DNA of 64,000 bases, from NCBI RefSeq assembly GCF_032930845.1, contig NZ_CP136758.1, forward strand, positions 62,001 to 126,000, in the 5' to 3' direction. The notes beneath the pieces were generated by a model. That model ran no database searches and was not told the origin of the DNA. It saw nothing but the letters and a program-made list of their open reading frames with translations. How positions within the stretch are numbered: the first letter of the stretch is position 1; every line of letters begins with the position of its first letter. Position numbers and translations under genes: made by a program. Shown piece by piece: positions 43,247-51,299 of this stretch. Source of the stretch: Parvularcula sp. LCG005 (GTDB lineage: Bacteria; Pseudomonadota; Alphaproteobacteria; Caulobacterales; Parvularculaceae).

Positions 43247-44383
43247 CTAGCCTGCATCCCGCTGGGGCGCAGCTTTCAGCGCGGCGGCAATCGCGTCACG
43301 CATCGGCTTGGGCTGGTAATCCGCGTCATAGACGGTCGGCCGCTTGGGCAGCCCATCTTCGCGGGGCTGGAAGCCCTGCAGCCAGTTCTCGCTGTCAACC
43401 ATGCCCCAGATCAGAAGATCCTTGGTCTGCGGATAGCTCAGCATGAGGTCGAGATAATCTTTTGTATACGCTGCGATTTCTGTGTCGCGGGCAGTGATGT
43501 CGGCTTCCATGCGGCTGTCATCGACGTCGAACTCGGTAATGTAAAGGTCCAGTCCCATTCCAACGATTTCATCGCAGAACGATTTCCAGATCCGCGCCCG
43601 CTCCTTGGTATAGCCAGCGGGGGCGTCTTCGTTGGAATGGCTCTGCAGGCCGACCGCGTCGATCGGTGCACCGGATTTCACCAAGCGCTCGACAAGCCGC
43701 AGGACACCTGCGCGATGCTTATCGCTGGCAGGGGCCCAGTCCATGTAGTCGTTATAGGCAAGCTTCGCCGATGGGGCCGCTTCGCGTGCCACGTGGAAGC
43801 AATAATCGATCACTTCAGGGCCCATGGCGCGAGAGAATGACGTCTCGCGCAGCTCGCCCGTGGCAGGGTCAATCGTCTCGTTGACGACGTCCCAGGAGCT
43901 GTAGAATGGCTCATACCGGCTCGCCACTGCACTGACATACTGGTTCAGATAAGCCTCGGCATTCGCCGCCGAGCCCCAGTCTTTTTCGTTGATCCACTTG
44001 GGCAGCCATTGGGGATGATGCCAGATGAGCGTGTGGCCGCGCATGCCCAGATCATTCGCCTTGGCAAAATCCACAAGGGCGTCACCGGGGGCGAAGTTCA
44101 TCACATCAGGCTGAGGATTGATGACGTAGATCTTGTTCTCGTTCTCGGCGACGATGATGCCGCATTCACGCTTGATGATGTCCGTATAGCGATCATTGTT
44201 GAGCTGACCGGCGGCCATCGCGGAGCCGAATTTGATGTTCTTCGCCTTGGCCAGACTGGCGAGGGAAGGCTGGCCGGAAACGGCACCTTCGGCTGACGCC
44301 TCCGCACCTGACTTACCGGTGCAGGCGACAAGCGCTGTTGAGCCCAAGAGGGTGACAAACCCCCGGCGTGAAAATTGTGCCAT
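43247..44383 (-). CDS. GH10 endo-beta-1,4-xylanase lipoprotein
   Basis: 378 residues. N terminus FSRRGFVTLLGSTALVAC combines a Tat-like SRRGFV with a lipobox (C21), so it is likely exported and anchored. Barrel motifs: GHTLIWHHPQWLP, acid/base E169 in WDVVNET, LQSHS, and nucleophile E284 in YITEFDV. Hydrolyses internal xylan bonds or, in an anchored periplasmic form, xylo-oligosaccharides. First gene of an operon that ends in xylB-xylA, so degradation and intracellular use share one transcript. An operator lies 101 bases upstream. No CBM is attached. Confidence 0.94.
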   Translation of the reverse strand: MAQFSRRGFVTLLGSTALVACTGKSGAEASAEGAVSGQPSLASLAKAKNIKFGSAMAAGQLNNDRYTDIIKRECGIIVAENENKIYVINPQPDVMNFAPGDALVDFAKANDLGMRGHTLIWHHPQWLPKWINEKDWGSAANAEAYLNQYVSAVASRYEPFYSSWDVVNETIDPATGELRETSFSRAMGPEVIDYCFHVAREAAPSAKLAYNDYMDWAPASDKHRAGVLRLVERLVKSGAPIDAVGLQSHSNEDAPAGYTKERARIWKSFCDEIVGMGLDLYITEFDVDDSRMEADITARDTEIAAYTKDYLDLMLSYPQTKDLLIWGMVDSENWLQGFQPREDGLPKRPTVYDADYQPKPMRDAIAAALKAAPQRDAG

Positions 44384-44483
44384 CTGGTTCCTCCAATGGG
44401 GCCATGCTACTACCGCAGTCCGTCGGCGCCGGGCTCTCGCCTATGCCGAGTCTCACAATATGAGCCCTCTGATTGAATGGCTA

Positions 44484-44497
44484 TGATAACGCTATCA
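44484..44497. promoter_or_regulatory. xyl-box-like LacI operator, GH10/GH43 divergent promoter
   Basis: TGATAACGCTATCA is a 14-base palindrome with only the central pair (A/C) broken. It sits 101 bases from the GH10 start and 92 from the GH43 GTG start, so one site could control both directions. Confidence 0.72.
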
Positions 44498-44588
44498 TGT
44501 TATGAAATACAAGGCCTCTTCGACGTTTAAAGCGAAGGGGGAGGGCGCTTGGCAACGATGTGCCAAAGCAGGACAACTGGAGGAAAAG

Positions 44589-46349
44589 GTGGAACGAAAA
44601 TTCAAACTGAGCGCGGCGCTGACCTCGATTTTGCTCGTCACGGCATGTGGCGCGGACAAATCGGACGAATTGGCAACGATTTCAGAAACACCCGATGGTG
44701 AGATGGCTGAGGCCTCGGCGCCAGCCGTCCCAACGGCGCGGTTCAGTAATTTCATCTACGAGGGACGTGATCCTGTTTTCGCGGCCAACAAGCCCGAAGC
44801 GGACGAGTACCAGAACCCGATTCTGGCCGGTTTCTATCCGGACCCCAGCCTGACACGTGCCGGCTCGGATTATTATCTCGTCAACTCAACATTTGCCTAT
44901 TATCCCGGCATCCCGGTTCTTCATTCGACGGACCTGATTAACTGGACGCAGATCGGCAACGTCATCGACCGTCCCGACATGCTGGATTTTGACGGCCTCG
45001 GTCTCTCGCGCGGCGTCTTCGCGCCGACCATCGAGTATCATGAGGGGACATTCTATGTCGCCAACACGTGCGTCGATTGCGGCGGCAACTTCATCGTAAC
45101 GGCGACTGATCCTGCAGGGCCCTGGTCTGATCCGATCTGGCTGCCGGAAGTCGGTGGGATCGATCCCTCCGTTTTCTTCGACGAGGACGGCAAGGTGTAT
45201 GTCATGAACAATGACGCGCCTCCGGGTGAGCCTCTTTATGAAGGCCATCGCGCGATCTGGCTGCGCGAGGTTGATCCCAAGACGTTTCAGTCCATTGCCG
45301 AGCCGACCCTGCTCATCAATGGTGGTGTGCGGATCGAGGAGAAGCCGGTCTGGATTGAGGGACCGCACATCTACAAGATCGGCGACTGGTATTATCTCAG
45401 TGCCGCCGAAGGCGGCACGGCCGTCAATCACAGCCAGGTCGTGCTGCGGGCCGATAATGTCCTTGGGCCTTACGAGGCTTATGAAGGCAACCCGATCATG
45501 ACACAGCGCCACCTGCCGGCGGACCGGGAGAATCCCATCACCTCTGTTGGTCATGCGGATATCGCCCAGGACGATGCGGGGAACTGGTGGGCGACATTCC
45601 TCGGCGTGCGTCCCTATGAAGGGGATTATTACAACACGGGGCGGGAAACATTCCTGATGCCTGTGCGGTGGGAAGATGGCTGGCCGCTGATCGTGACCGG
45701 CGATGAAGAGGTGAAGTACAAGGCCCAGCGGCCTGAGCTGCCCCTGTCGAGCCGGTCAAATGTGCCGCTCAATGGAAATTTCACGCTGACCGAAGACTTC
45801 TCCAGCGGCGAGTTGCCGCCGCACTGGATGACGCTTCGCGTGCCCAAGGAGCAGTGGTACGATTTTGCCGATGGAGACGTGATCATCACGGCCCGCGCTG
45901 ACCGGCTGGGCGAGGGCGGCCAGCCCTCGCTGATCGCCCGCCGGCAACAGCATATTTATGCAACGGCCACGACCACGGTGACGTTCAATCCCGTGCAGTC
46001 CGGTGATGAGGCCGGTCTCGCGGTCCTGCAGAGCGACGACTACTTCTACGCCCTCGGCCTGAACAGTATGGGGGATGGCACCTTCGCGGTGACGGTACGC
46101 CAGAAAGCGGGCGCGGAGGAAAACCCTTATGGCGAGGTCGTTGCCGAACAGTCGGTGGACATGTCGTCGGGCGAGCCGCTGGATCTGCGTATCACGGCTG
46201 ATGGAGATGCGTATGACTTCTTCTACCGTTTGCCAGATGGCGAGTGGCAGATGCTGCTTGACGATGCTGACGGCAAGATCCTGTCGACCCGGACGGCTGG
46301 CGGCTTCGTCGGCGCGACGTTCGGTTTGTACGCCGAAACCAGCGAGTAA
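44589..46349 (+). CDS. GH43 beta-xylosidase/arabinofuranosidase lipoprotein
   Basis: 586 residues from GTG 44589 (GGAGGA upstream). This start gives a short lipoprotein signal with lipobox VTAC (C20); the ATG at 44502 abuts the operator and would add an unexportable 29-residue leader. Five-bladed propeller catalytic residues: D85 (YPDPS), D192 (GIDPSVF) and E257 (WIEGPH). A C-terminal beta-sandwich from about 400 resembles the GH43 C2 module. Releases xylose or arabinose from xylan oligosaccharides. Divergent from GH10 with a shared operator. A terminator follows. Confidence 0.93.
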   Translation: MERKFKLSAALTSILLVTACGADKSDELATISETPDGEMAEASAPAVPTARFSNFIYEGRDPVFAANKPEADEYQNPILAGFYPDPSLTRAGSDYYLVNSTFAYYPGIPVLHSTDLINWTQIGNVIDRPDMLDFDGLGLSRGVFAPTIEYHEGTFYVANTCVDCGGNFIVTATDPAGPWSDPIWLPEVGGIDPSVFFDEDGKVYVMNNDAPPGEPLYEGHRAIWLREVDPKTFQSIAEPTLLINGGVRIEEKPVWIEGPHIYKIGDWYYLSAAEGGTAVNHSQVVLRADNVLGPYEAYEGNPIMTQRHLPADRENPITSVGHADIAQDDAGNWWATFLGVRPYEGDYYNTGRETFLMPVRWEDGWPLIVTGDEEVKYKAQRPELPLSSRSNVPLNGNFTLTEDFSSGELPPHWMTLRVPKEQWYDFADGDVIITARADRLGEGGQPSLIARRQQHIYATATTTVTFNPVQSGDEAGLAVLQSDDYFYALGLNSMGDGTFAVTVRQKAGAEENPYGEVVAEQSVDMSSGEPLDLRITADGDAYDFFYRLPDGEWQMLLDDADGKILSTRTAGGFVGATFGLYAETSE

Positions 46350-46375
46350 CGGCAGCATGACTGCACGGTGATCGA

Positions 46376-46400
46376 AAGGCCCGCTTCGGCGGGCCTTTTT
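46376..46400 (+). terminator. rho-independent terminator after GH43
   Basis: GGCCCGC and GCGGGCC around a TTCG tetraloop, followed by five T residues (46396-46400). Marks the right end of the sugar island. Confidence 0.93.
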
Positions 46401-46489
46401 CATGGCTGACAGGGCGTCACGACCAAGATTTATAGTTTCAATTGAAACATGATCTTGCCGTGAGGACCTCTTCGCCCCACAATCAGGGG

Positions 46490-47044
46490 ATGACACCCTT
46501 TATTCAACGCATCCACCACGTGGCCTATCGCTGCAAGGACGCTCGCGAGACCGTCGAATTTTATGGTCGTGTTCTCGACATGGATTTTCAGCTCGCCATC
46601 GCTGAAGACCATGTCCCGTCGACGGGCGCCTACGACCCTTACATGCACGTCTTTCTCGATGCGGGGTCAGGTAACGTGCTGGCTTTCTTTGAATTGCCTG
46701 AACAGCCGGAGATGAGCCGGGACGGTAATACGCCGGACTGGGTCCAGCATATCGCGTTTGAGGTCAGCTCGCTGGATGATCTGGAACGGGTCAAGGCCAA
46801 GGCCGAGGCGGAAGGCCTGGACGTGGTCGGACCGACCAATCACGGCATCTTCAAGTCGATCTATTTCTTCGATCCAAACGGCCACCGATTGGAACTGGCC
46901 TGCAATACCTCTACCCCTGAACAGTTGGCTGAGCTCAAGCGCGTTGCCCCGATGATGCTTGAAGAATGGTCCCAAACCAAAAAAGCACCGCGCCACGCAG
47001 CGTGGCTGCATGAAAAAATCGCGGCGGAAACGGAAAACTCATGA
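46490..47044 (+). CDS. VOC-family (glyoxalase/dioxygenase-like) protein
   Basis: 184 residues from ATG 46490. Two VOC beta-alpha-beta motifs: IHHVAYRCKDARETVEFY at the N terminus and WVQHIAFEVSSLDDL followed by SIYFFDPNGHRLELAC, which carries the metal histidines/glutamate. It shares a four-base overlap (ATGA) with the following FAH-family gene, so the two probably act on one substrate, such as an aromatic or alpha-keto acid degradation intermediate. Glyoxalase, ring-cleavage dioxygenase and epimerase functions all occur in this fold. A TTG 16 codons upstream is possible. Confidence 0.78.
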   Translation: MTPFIQRIHHVAYRCKDARETVEFYGRVLDMDFQLAIAEDHVPSTGAYDPYMHVFLDAGSGNVLAFFELPEQPEMSRDGNTPDWVQHIAFEVSSLDDLERVKAKAEAEGLDVVGPTNHGIFKSIYFFDPNGHRLELACNTSTPEQLAELKRVAPMMLEEWSQTKKAPRHAAWLHEKIAAETENS

Positions 47045-48051
47045 AACTCGCAACACTGAAAAACGGGACGCGCGACGGGATGCTCGTCGTCGTGTCCCGC
47101 GATCTGACCACCTATGCCGATGCGCGTGAGATCGCGCCGACCCTTCAGGCAGCGCTCGATAACTGGGATACGGTCAGGTCAAAACTGAGCGCGCTCGCCG
47201 CGAAGGTCGAGGAAGACCGGGTGGGTGTCAGCCCCTTCGACGAAGCTGATTGCGAAAGCCCGCTGCCCCGCGCCTATCAGTGGGCGGACGGGTCCGCTTA
47301 TATCAATCACGTCGAACTGGTCCGCAAAGCGCGTGGCGCGGAAGTGCCCGAGAGTTTCTACACTGACCCCCTGATGTATCAGGGGGGATCGGACGGCTTT
47401 TTGCCGCCCCATGGTACAATCCCGCTCGCCGACGAGGCCTGGGGCTGCGATATGGAAGGGGAGATCGCCGTCATCACGGGTGATGTCCCCATGGGCGTCT
47501 CAGCGGAAGAGGCAGGCAAGTACATTCGCCTCGTCATGCTGTGCAATGACGTTTCACTTCGTGGCCTGATCCCCGGTGAGTTGGCCAAGGGCTTTGGTTT
47601 CTTTCAGTCCAAGCCGCCGACGGCCTTTTCACCGCTTGCGGTGACACCCGATGAGCTGGGCGCAGCCTGGTCAAACTATCTCGTCCATCATCCACTCTGT
47701 GTCGATTACAATGGCGAGCCATTCGGACGTGCAGAGGCAGGCCAAGATGCGACCTTCTCGCTGGCGCAGCTGGTGGCGCATGCGGCGAAGACGAGACCCC
47801 TGGGCGCCGGGACCATCATCGGCTCCGGTACGGTCTCCAACAAGGATCCTGACGGCTCCCCCGGGCGCCCCGTCAAAGACGGCGGTCGCGGCTATTCCTG
47901 CATCGCAGAAATTCGCATGATTGAAACGATCAATACTGGTGAAGCCTCAACACCTTTCATGCGGGTGGGGGACACGGTGCGCGTTGAAATGTTTGATGAA
48001 GATGGCGCGTCCATCTTTGGCTCGATCGATCAGACCGTCGTTTCGGCATGA
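47041..48051 (+). CDS. fumarylacetoacetate hydrolase family protein
   Basis: 336 residues. FAH fold with metal-binding acids in CDMEGEIAVI and the core GKYIRLVMLCNDVSLRG, then GSGTVSNKDPDGSPGRP. The N-terminal extension with PRAYQWADGSAYINH is typical of fumarylacetoacetase-like hydrolases rather than the short hydratase/decarboxylase type. It cleaves a C-C bond of a 2,4-dioxo compound in the cytosol. Coupled to the VOC gene. The complete homogentisate pathway genes (hmgA, maiA) are not adjacent, so tyrosine breakdown is only one option. Confidence 0.87.
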   Translation: MKLATLKNGTRDGMLVVVSRDLTTYADAREIAPTLQAALDNWDTVRSKLSALAAKVEEDRVGVSPFDEADCESPLPRAYQWADGSAYINHVELVRKARGAEVPESFYTDPLMYQGGSDGFLPPHGTIPLADEAWGCDMEGEIAVITGDVPMGVSAEEAGKYIRLVMLCNDVSLRGLIPGELAKGFGFFQSKPPTAFSPLAVTPDELGAAWSNYLVHHPLCVDYNGEPFGRAEAGQDATFSLAQLVAHAAKTRPLGAGTIIGSGTVSNKDPDGSPGRPVKDGGRGYSCIAEIRMIETINTGEASTPFMRVGDTVRVEMFDEDGASIFGSIDQTVVSA

Positions 48052-48065
48052 TCCTCGCATAACGT

Positions 48066-48121
48066 TTTCGGACCGTGAGGTCTTGCTGCACCGCAACGCT
48101 ACCGTTAGAGGCGGTCCGAAA
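48066..48121 (+). promoter_or_regulatory. inverted repeat in ppa upstream region
   Basis: TTTCGGACCG (48066-48075) and CGGTCCGAAA (48112-48121) are perfect 10-base inverted copies 36 bases apart, ending 13 bases before the ppa start. The right arm could overlap the ribosome site (AAAGGA at 48119-48124). Either a large leader hairpin or a two-site operator. Confidence 0.45.
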
Positions 48122-48134
48122 GGATTGACAACCC

Positions 48135-48665
48135 ATGGATATTTCCAAGATTCCCGCAGGCAAAGACCTGCCGGGTGATATCAACGTGATCGTCGAGGTG
48201 CCGCTTGGCGGCGAGCCGATCAAATACGAAGTCGACAAGGATTCCGGGGCCATGTTCGTGGACCGTTTCCTTTACACCTCAATGCGTTATCCGTGCAATT
48301 ACGGCTTCATCCCGCACACCCTGTCCGGCGATGGCGACCCTTGCGATGTGATGGTTCTTGGACAGCGTCCGCTGTTCCCGGGGGCTGTAGTTCGCGCGCG
48401 GCCGATTGGCGTCCTGCTGATGGAAGACGAAGCCGGCGTGGATGAAAAAATTCTCGCGGCACCTCACCCGAAGCTCACGCGATATTACGACAACATCCAT
48501 ACCTACGAAGATGTGCAGCCCATTCTGCTCGAGCGGATCTGGCATTTCTTCAACCACTACAAAGACCTTGAGCCCAATAAATGGGTCAAGGTCATTGAGT
48601 GGCAGGGCAAGGAAGCCGCTGAGCGACTGATCCTTGAAGGCATTGAAAACGCCAAGAAAAAGTAA
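48135..48665 (+). CDS. ppa: inorganic pyrophosphatase (soluble, family I)
   Basis: 176 residues, full family I length. DGDPCDVMVL with the metal-binding aspartates and RYPCNYGFIPHT are the signature. Hydrolyses cytosolic PPi to phosphate. The same genome region also encodes the membrane H+-pyrophosphatase HppA 7 kb downstream. Preceded by an 83-base gap that holds an inverted repeat. Confidence 0.97.
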   Translation: MDISKIPAGKDLPGDINVIVEVPLGGEPIKYEVDKDSGAMFVDRFLYTSMRYPCNYGFIPHTLSGDGDPCDVMVLGQRPLFPGAVVRARPIGVLLMEDEAGVDEKILAAPHPKLTRYYDNIHTYEDVQPILLERIWHFFNHYKDLEPNKWVKVIEWQGKEAAERLILEGIENAKKK

Positions 48666-48674
48666 GGTCTCGCC

Positions 48675-49094
48675 CTAGCTGGGCTTGACCTCCCCTTCTT
48701 CCAGTCCGTCCCAATAATGGATGCGGGTCGCCTCAACCTTGATCAGGATGACCCCATCCGTATCCGGTCCGTTCTTGAACCAACGGTCCAGGTCTGGCGT
48801 CCAATGCTCACGGAACGCTTCGCGATCCTTGATGAGCGCAGCTTCCCCTTCGACAGCAATGTGAAAATCCTCATCGCCTTTGTAGGCAAGCCCGACCTGG
48901 GCGTTGCGGCGGATATCGTCGACCGTCCGGGTGTCTTCATTGGTGAAGAAATAGGATTGGCCATCATAATCGACGTCGCGATTATTGCTCATCGGCCGAC
49001 CGGCGATCTGGCCGTTGGTCGAGTGAGTCGACAGCATGGCGATGTCGATATTGCGCATCGCGTTAGAAATGTCTTTCAGGGTCTTCTTGCCCAT
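48675..49094 (-). CDS. pyridoxamine 5'-phosphate oxidase-like flavin-binding stress protein
   Basis: 139 residues from ATG 49094 (AAGGAGG upstream). Small split-barrel FMN-binding fold of the general stress protein 26 type: IAMLSTHSTNGQIAGRPMS, FFTNEDTRTVDDIRRNAQVGLAY, and HYWDGLEEGEVKPS at the C terminus. Likely cytosolic, binding FMN/FAD; enzymatic role unclear. Convergent with ppa and only nine bases from it. Confidence 0.82.
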   Translation of the reverse strand: MGKKTLKDISNAMRNIDIAMLSTHSTNGQIAGRPMSNNRDVDYDGQSYFFTNEDTRTVDDIRRNAQVGLAYKGDEDFHIAVEGEAALIKDREAFREHWTPDLDRWFKNGPDTDGVILIKVEATRIHYWDGLEEGEVKPS

Positions 49095-49170
49095 GGGGCG
49101 CCTCCTTTTGTGTGCCAAAGAAGCGCACGAGCCGACCCTACAGTTCCGCTGGCAATTAGCCGCACCGCAA

Positions 49171-49464
49171 TTACGCCTGAATGACGTCTTTCCAGTCGTC
49201 GTGGCGCGCTAGCTGGGCTTTGAAAAACGGGCACAGCGGGACGATCTTGAAATCGTCCTCGCGGGCCCAGGCCACCATCCGTTCGGCCAGCGCCACACCG
49301 ACGCCCAGGCCGCGCAGGCTATCAGGCACGCCCGTGTGATCGACGATAACGACCTTCGGGCTCATCCGTGAATAGGTCATGTCGCCCACATCGTCACGCC
49401 CCTCCACATGCGCGATGAGCCGCCCCTTCGATCCCGTTTCCTCTTTGGCAATGTGGATGGTCAT
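49171..49464 (-). CDS. small GNAT-like acetyltransferase (YjdJ type)
   Basis: 97 residues. The single-domain fold shows VVIVDHTGVPDSLRGLGVGVALAERMVAWA, which carries the acetyl-CoA loop (RGLGVG), and the CPF segment near the end typical of this short GNAT group. Substrate unknown. It lies 22 bases downstream of the GNAT-nitrilase gene on the same strand and may be co-transcribed. Confidence 0.82.
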   Translation of the reverse strand: MTIHIAKEETGSKGRLIAHVEGRDDVGDMTYSRMSPKVVIVDHTGVPDSLRGLGVGVALAERMVAWAREDDFKIVPLCPFFKAQLARHDDWKDVIQA

Positions 49465-49486
49465 GGCCTGATCCTTGGTGTCCGGA

Positions 49487-51028
49487 TTATTTCCAAACCG
49501 TCTTGTAGAGGTCGAACCGGCGATCCCGCATGTTCTGCACCGTGCCCTGGGCCCGGGCCCAGGCCAGGTCCGTCAGGTCCAGATCGGCAATCGTCACGGT
49601 TTCGACATTCTCGGTCGCTTCAGCCGCAATACCGTCCCGGGCGAACGGGAAGTCGCAAGGGGTCAGAATGGCAGACTGCGCATACTGAACATCCATGTTC
49701 TCGACGTTGGGCAGGTTACCCACATTGCCGGCCATCACCACGTAGAGCTGATTTTCGATTGCCCGAGCCTGGCAGCAATAACGGACGCGCAGATAGCCTT
49801 GTCGATTGTCCGTACAGAACGGCACGAAGAGCAGCCGCGCGCCCTCATCGGCCAGACGACGGGCGAGCTCGGGGAATTCACTGTCATAGCAGACCAGAAC
49901 GCCAATGGGACCGCAATCCGTGCTGATTGTGGCGACCTCGTCACCACCCTGAATGGCCCACCAATACCGCTCGTTGGGGGTGGGGTGAATTTTCTCACGC
50001 GCGTGCACCGATCCGTCCCGCAGGAACACATAGGCGACGTTCTGGATCTCACCATCATCCGTACGGGTCGGGTGTGAGCCGCCGATGATATTGATGTTGT
50101 AGCTGATCGCCATGTTCCGCATCGCCTCGACAAAGCGTGGCGTATAGGAGGTCAGGGTCTCGATCGATTCCGCCGGGCTCAACCGCTTGGGCGACAGAGC
50201 AAGGAGCTGCAGCGTGAACAGCTCCGGGAACGTCACGAAGTCGCAGCGATAGTCCGCGCACACATCAACGAAGTATTCGACGTTGCTGATGAAATCTTCG
50301 AAGCTTGAAATCATCCGCTGCTGGAACTGGACTGTCGCGACACGCACGGTCTCTTTCTGACCGTAGGTCAGCGAACCTTTCTCCACTTCATCCGAGGCAT
50401 AGGGGTTGCGCCACACCATCAGGGAGGCGCAGCCGCTGCTTTCCGCGTCATCGGGCAAATAGCGCTCAATGATCATCTCGGGTACGAACCCGGCACGCAG
50501 GTGGAAATTGACGACCGGGTCGACCGCCTTTTTGTCGCGAACCGCCTGGATATAGTCGAGCGGATCGGGATAGTCCTTGCGGCGCTTGCCCAGGCCCGGC
50601 ATCCGGCCCCCAAACAGAATGCCTTTCAGCCCTTCACCCTCACACAGCGCCCGACGCGCATCGTACAGACGCTGTCCGATCCGCAGGCGGCGGCGTGACG
50701 GATCCACGCAGACATCCATGCCGTAGAGCCAGTCGCCATTCGGATCATGACGGGCCGCATAGCCGCCGCCGGTGATTTCTTCCCAGCTATGACGTTTGAA
50801 CGCGATGTCTTCCCCGATCAGGAACGACGCAGCATGGCCGACGATCGTGCCATCATATTCCACGACGAACTGGCCGTCGGGGAAGGTCGTGATCTGCCCC
50901 TGGATCATGCCCGGGGTGTAGGGCGCAAAGCCGGGATAGGCTCGGCGCGACAACTCAATCAGGGCAGGGATGTCCTGCGGTGTCGCATTGCGAAGTTTCA
51001 GGGCGGCGCGGCTGTTCTGTGTGCTCAT
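49487..51028 (-). CDS. GNAT acetyltransferase fused to carbon-nitrogen hydrolase
   Basis: 513 residues from ATG 51028 (AAGGGG just upstream). Residues about 10-205 form a GNAT-like domain (LRNATPQDIPALIELSRRAYP, RRRLRIGQRLYDARR). About 225-513 form a nitrilase-superfamily amidase whose triad is visible: E269 (FPEL), K346 (REKIHPT) and C380 (LVCYDSEFPE). Such two-domain proteins are known in several proteobacteria. It may acylate and deamidate related substrates; the natural substrate is unknown. No signal peptide. Confidence 0.88.
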   Translation of the reverse strand: MSTQNSRAALKLRNATPQDIPALIELSRRAYPGFAPYTPGMIQGQITTFPDGQFVVEYDGTIVGHAASFLIGEDIAFKRHSWEEITGGGYAARHDPNGDWLYGMDVCVDPSRRRLRIGQRLYDARRALCEGEGLKGILFGGRMPGLGKRRKDYPDPLDYIQAVRDKKAVDPVVNFHLRAGFVPEMIIERYLPDDAESSGCASLMVWRNPYASDEVEKGSLTYGQKETVRVATVQFQQRMISSFEDFISNVEYFVDVCADYRCDFVTFPELFTLQLLALSPKRLSPAESIETLTSYTPRFVEAMRNMAISYNINIIGGSHPTRTDDGEIQNVAYVFLRDGSVHAREKIHPTPNERYWWAIQGGDEVATISTDCGPIGVLVCYDSEFPELARRLADEGARLLFVPFCTDNRQGYLRVRYCCQARAIENQLYVVMAGNVGNLPNVENMDVQYAQSAILTPCDFPFARDGIAAEATENVETVTIADLDLTDLAWARAQGTVQNMRDRRFDLYKTVWK

Positions 51029-51299
51029 CCCCTTGCGCTGCCGCAAACGTCGGCTGCCGTCAATCGCCCTTGTGCGTCCCTTGGGCAACCAACAGACGGC
51101 AAGTCGTCAACAAATACCTAACAACGCAGATAATATATGATCATTTACTTCATTTAAAAGATGACAGTCTAGAAGTGTGCATAACATATCGTTCCAAGAG
51201 CTATGTTGATGGATTGTTAAGCTATTCGGCGACCGGGCAATGGGTGTCGAATTCTGATCTTTTCAGCTTTCAACGGGGCTAAAACAGAAAGACCGAACA

